DNA of 35,668 nt from Bacteroides muris (ex Afrizal et al. 2022) (GTDB lineage: Bacteria > Bacteroidota > Bacteroidia > Bacteroidales > Bacteroidaceae). How positions within the stretch are numbered: the stretch's first letter is position 1; each line of letters starts with the position of its first letter. Of the stretch, positions 33,480-35,668 are shown one piece after another. Both the position numbers and the translations under genes were made by a program. The stretch covers positions 1-35,668 of the forward strand of contig NZ_SRYZ01000039.1 in assembly GCF_004793475.1 (NCBI RefSeq), written 5' to 3'. The notes under the pieces were generated by a model. The model was given only the letters and a program-made list of their open reading frames with translations, made no database searches and was not told the DNA's origin.

Positions 33480-34138
33480 TTATCCCACATCACTCAACTC
33501 ATGGTCTAAATCAAACCTCAACACATAAAAAATACCATTATCCACATAACCAAAACATCTGTTCCGTTGAGTGATTTTGAATTTTTTAATGCCTTTCTTC
33601 CATAGATTATCTGAAAAATAACGCTTGCTTTTCTTATTCTTATTATACGTTTTGTAATCCAATCCTTTGTCCGTTGCTATGGCATTCCGATTCAATTCTT
33701 CAAATTTGCGGAATGAATCAATAAACTCGTTTTGGTTCTCATTGTCAATAAGGGAAAATCCATGAGTGTCATCAATAAGGCTGAAATCAAGCTTTCCTTC
33801 ACCGAAATGAGTCGTGATATACTTCTTGAGAGACAATTCCCCCTCCTTTCAAACAAGATGGAAGACAGTTGCTTCTCCTTCCATATATTCCCCACAGGAA
33901 TAGCAACTCCGTCTTTGGTTACAACAACCGGATGCTTCTCATACAAGGAGCGTATAAACGACAGAAGACAGACCGCACGGGCGGTAGCTTCGGCAACGGA
34001 ACTACCGGACACATCTGCTTCATCTGCCAGATAATGCGCATTCGGTTCCTGTTGGGGTGCATCATCCCAAAACGGATTACAGATGGCATGTGCCAATGTA
34101 CTCTTGCACCGTTTCGCTTCGTCTATGATACGGCTTCC
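33480..34138 (-). pseudogene. Broken gene: 5'-truncated and frameshifted copy of a repeated family
   Basis: Two overlapping frames read as one protein. The 5' part ('FWDDAPQQEPNAHYLADEAD', 'AEATARAVCLLSFIRSLYEK', 'VVVTKDGVAIPVGNIWKEKQ') runs to about 33840. The 3' part ('SLKKYITTHFGEGKLDFSLI', 'NENQNEFIDSFRKFEELN', 'RNRCFGYVDNGIFYVLRFD') runs to the stop at 33480. The shift falls at a run of five G in 33839-33845. The 5' frame has no ATG and meets a TGA about 45 nt upstream of the first TTG. The C-terminal 'RNRCFGYVDNGIFYVLRFDL' with 'HELSDVG' resembles the end of small RelE-like proteins, but weakly. The family is not recognised. A second copy of the 3' end lies at the right edge of the window. 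Confidence 0.6.
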
Positions 34139-34207
34139 GGTGCTATCGGCAAATCATTGATAGTTCTAAAACATAAGCCTAATAATCATAACTTTTTTAA
34201 AACCGGG

Positions 34208-34238
34208 TTTGTCTCTTCCGTTTTTTAAATTACCTTTG
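34208..34238 (+). promoter_or_regulatory. Promoter of the AAA ATPase gene
   Basis: TTTG (34208-34211), a 19-nt spacer and TACCTTTG (34231-34238): an exact match to the Bacteroides -33/-7 promoter, 31 nt before the ATG at 34270. Confidence 0.75.
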
Positions 34239-34269
34239 TAGTTACTTAGTTATAAATGAAACATATTCA

Positions 34270-35307
34270 ATGATTAACAGCATATTATTAACTGATTTTA
34301 CAGGCTTTGCAAATACCCGGTTTGATTTCACCAAAGGGATAAACGTCCTTATTGGCAAGAATGGTACGGGCAAGACGCACGTTCTCAAATGCCTGGCTGC
34401 AACTTTGCAGGCACGCCATGACTTCCTCGGCAAGAACTCAACTTCCAAGGAACAGTTTGAGTATATCTTGGCGGAAGACATGATATTTTATTTCAAGCCG
34501 GATGTCATAGGCAACCTGGTCAACAAGGGAGTACCTTCAGGCAGGGCAAACATTACAGTCACGATAGACGGCAAACTGTTGCAATACAGCTTCTCATCCG
34601 CTTCCAAAACAACTGTAAAATTAGAAACGGACGAAAAGTGGGACGACCGCCACTTTATCTATATCCCCCCACGTGAGATGTTCTCTTTGTTCGAAGGCTT
34701 TATCGGTTTGAGCAGTAAACGTGAAATTTCATTTGACCAAACGTATATCAATCTGGCGCACGCGTTGTCACTCCCCATATTGCGTGAGTCGGAAGACAAT
34801 CCGTTGAAACCGGCTATCGAGTTGCTGGAACAGGAATTGCAGTTCAAAGTTTTGCAGATGAACGGACGTTTCTATATACAGACAGAAAAAGGGAACATGG
34901 AAGCGCACCTGGTAGCCGAAGGACTCCGCAAGCTGGCTTCCATCTTGTACCTCATACTGAATGGGGAAATCAATGCGGACACCATCCTGTTCTGGGACGA
35001 ACCCGAAGCCAACCTGAATCCGGCTCTTGTGAAAGTCGTGGCAAAGTTTATCCGTGTGCTTCAGGAATGCGGCTTGCAGATTTTCGTCGCCACTCACGAC
35101 TACCTGCTTACACACACGCTTTCTCTCTATTCCGAATATAAGGAACACACCAACATATCCGTCAAGTTCTTCGGCTTGAAAAAAGAAGATAAGGGAATCA
35201 TTGTGGAGGAAAGCGAAACCTTGACGGGCATACGGAACAATCCGATACTGGAGGAATATGCGGCTTTTTACGATTTGGAACAGCAATTCATCAACCAATA
35301 TGAGTAA
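34270..35307 (+). CDS. AAA family ATPase (ABC/RecF-like fold), possible defence gene
   Basis: 345 aa with an ATG start at 34270. Walker A 'GKNGTGKT' is at residues 29-36. An ABC-like signature region 'VAEGLRKLASI' is near 214, Walker B 'ILFWDEPEANLNP' near 239-251, and an H-loop 'ATHDY' near 274. This is the compact overcoming-lysogenization-defect/SMC-like ATPase layout without a TOPRIM domain, as in many phage-defence and toxin-linked ATPases. Such ATPases usually work with an effector gene directly downstream. Here the stop overlaps an ATG that opens only a 25-codon frame. It has its own promoter and lies between two direct repeats. Confidence 0.8.
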   Translation: MINSILLTDFTGFANTRFDFTKGINVLIGKNGTGKTHVLKCLAATLQARHDFLGKNSTSKEQFEYILAEDMIFYFKPDVIGNLVNKGVPSGRANITVTIDGKLLQYSFSSASKTTVKLETDEKWDDRHFIYIPPREMFSLFEGFIGLSSKREISFDQTYINLAHALSLPILRESEDNPLKPAIELLEQELQFKVLQMNGRFYIQTEKGNMEAHLVAEGLRKLASILYLILNGEINADTILFWDEPEANLNPALVKVVAKFIRVLQECGLQIFVATHDYLLTHTLSLYSEYKEHTNISVKFFGLKKEDKGIIVEESETLTGIRNNPILEEYAAFYDLEQQFINQYE

Positions 35308-35377
35308 TTTTCAGGAAAGCGGCATAAACTCCAGCCCATCCCCAGCGAATTTACAATCAGCTGGTTATAAACATTAG
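35300..35377 (+). pseudogene. 25-codon ORF overlapping the ATPase stop, possible remnant of its partner gene
   Basis: The ATG at 35300 lies within the last codons of the ATPase gene, as for coupled partners. The frame runs 'MSNFQESGINSSPS' to 'QSAGYKH' and stops 18 nt before the start of the repeated gene end. A truncated partner is a plausible reading; a chance ORF is equally possible. Confidence 0.25.
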
Positions 35378-35395
35378 ACCAAGGTTGCAATAATA

Positions 35396-35668
35396 TTATC
35401 CCACATCACTTAGCTCATGGTCTAAATCAAACCTCAACACATAAAAAATACCATTATTCACATAGCCAAAACATCTGTTCCGCTGAGTGATCCTGAACTT
35501 CTTAATGCCTTTCTTCCATTGCTCATCTGAAAAATAACGCTTGCTTTTCTTATTCTTATTATACGTTTTATAATCCAACCCATTGTCTGTTGCTATGGCA
35601 TTCCAATCCAATTCTTCAAATTTGCGGAATGAATCAATAAACTCGTTTTGGTTCTCATTGTCAATAAG
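35396..35668 (-). CDS. 3' end of a second copy of the repeated gene, running off the window
   Basis: This stretch aligns without gaps to 33480-33752 (offset 1916), with about 18 differences in 273 bp by my count. The protein end is nearly the same ('RNRCFGYVNNGIFYVLRFDL' then 'HELSDVG'). The frame is open to the window edge, so this copy may be intact beyond it. The family is not recognised. Confidence 0.65.
   Translation of the reverse strand, partial: LIDNENQNEFIDSFRKFEELDWNAIATDNGLDYKTYNKNKKSKRYFSDEQWKKGIKKFRITQRNRCFGYVNNGIFYVLRFDLDHELSDVG

Noticed and set aside
33692..34096. 134-aa minus-strand frame as an intact gene
   Set aside because: Starts at TTG, and its last about 45 codons are out of frame with the conserved 3' part; better explained as a frameshifted copy.
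30000..35668. Integrase, transposase, att site or transfer genes
   Set aside because: None found. The mobile-element setting therefore rests only on context.

Overview
This window is a Bacteroidetes-type (subtype iii) type VI secretion system (T6SS) locus, followed by an accessory region of mixed origin. Three things point to a gut Bacteroidales bacterium (Bacteroides, Phocaeicola or Parabacteroides). The secretion genes include the phylum-specific set tssN, a TssO/TssQ pair, tssP and tssR in place of tssJ/L/M. There is an excess of TssD (Hcp) paralogs. Promoters match the Bacteroides form (TTTG, about 19 nt, TAnnTTTG). The genus cannot be fixed by eye. Loci like this occur on integrative conjugative elements (architectures GA1/GA2) or as the B. 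fragilis GA3 locus. The nuclease, ATPase and broken genes on the right favour a mobile setting, but no integrase, att site or transfer gene lies inside the window.

Layout. (A) 124-19003, minus strand: one very tight operon, read right to left. It encodes tssH (ClpV); two tssD-type genes; an AT-rich effector and membrane immunity pair with a small unknown gene; two more tssD-type genes; tssE, tssF, tssN, tssK, tssG, two TssO/TssQ-type membrane proteins, tssP and tssR. It ends with an Hcp-fused, probably frameshifted effector, its membrane immunity candidate, and a PspC-like membrane protein. (B) 19010-19282: divergent promoter region. (C) 19283-24874, plus strand: main hcp (tssD), a hairpin, vgrG (tssI), a TPR-like candidate adaptor, tssB and tssC, then a strong terminator-like hairpin. 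(D) 24960-29976: PAAR-Rhs effector with a GIY-YIG-like nuclease tip and two small immunity candidates, the second resembling Imm51, closed by a classic terminator. (E) 30050-35668: accessory region. It holds a GGGGGCTTT-rich repeat patch with two covarying hairpins, an N-terminally eroded DUF1016/PD-(D/E)XK gene, a promoter with a TetR-like palindrome ahead of a lipoprotein and a secreted protein, and an AAA ATPase flanked by two direct-repeat copies of the same 3' gene end.

How it works together. TssB/C sheath, TssD tube and VgrG/PAAR-Rhs spike are built on the TssE/F/G/K baseplate, docked to the TssN-O-Q-P-R envelope complex and recycled by TssH. Three separate cargo modules can be read: the Rhs GIY-YIG tip, the Hcp-fused DUF6402-like effector, and the effector directly behind a tssD paralog. 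Each sits next to a plausible immunity gene. All three are much more AT-rich than the structural genes, which suggests modular exchange.
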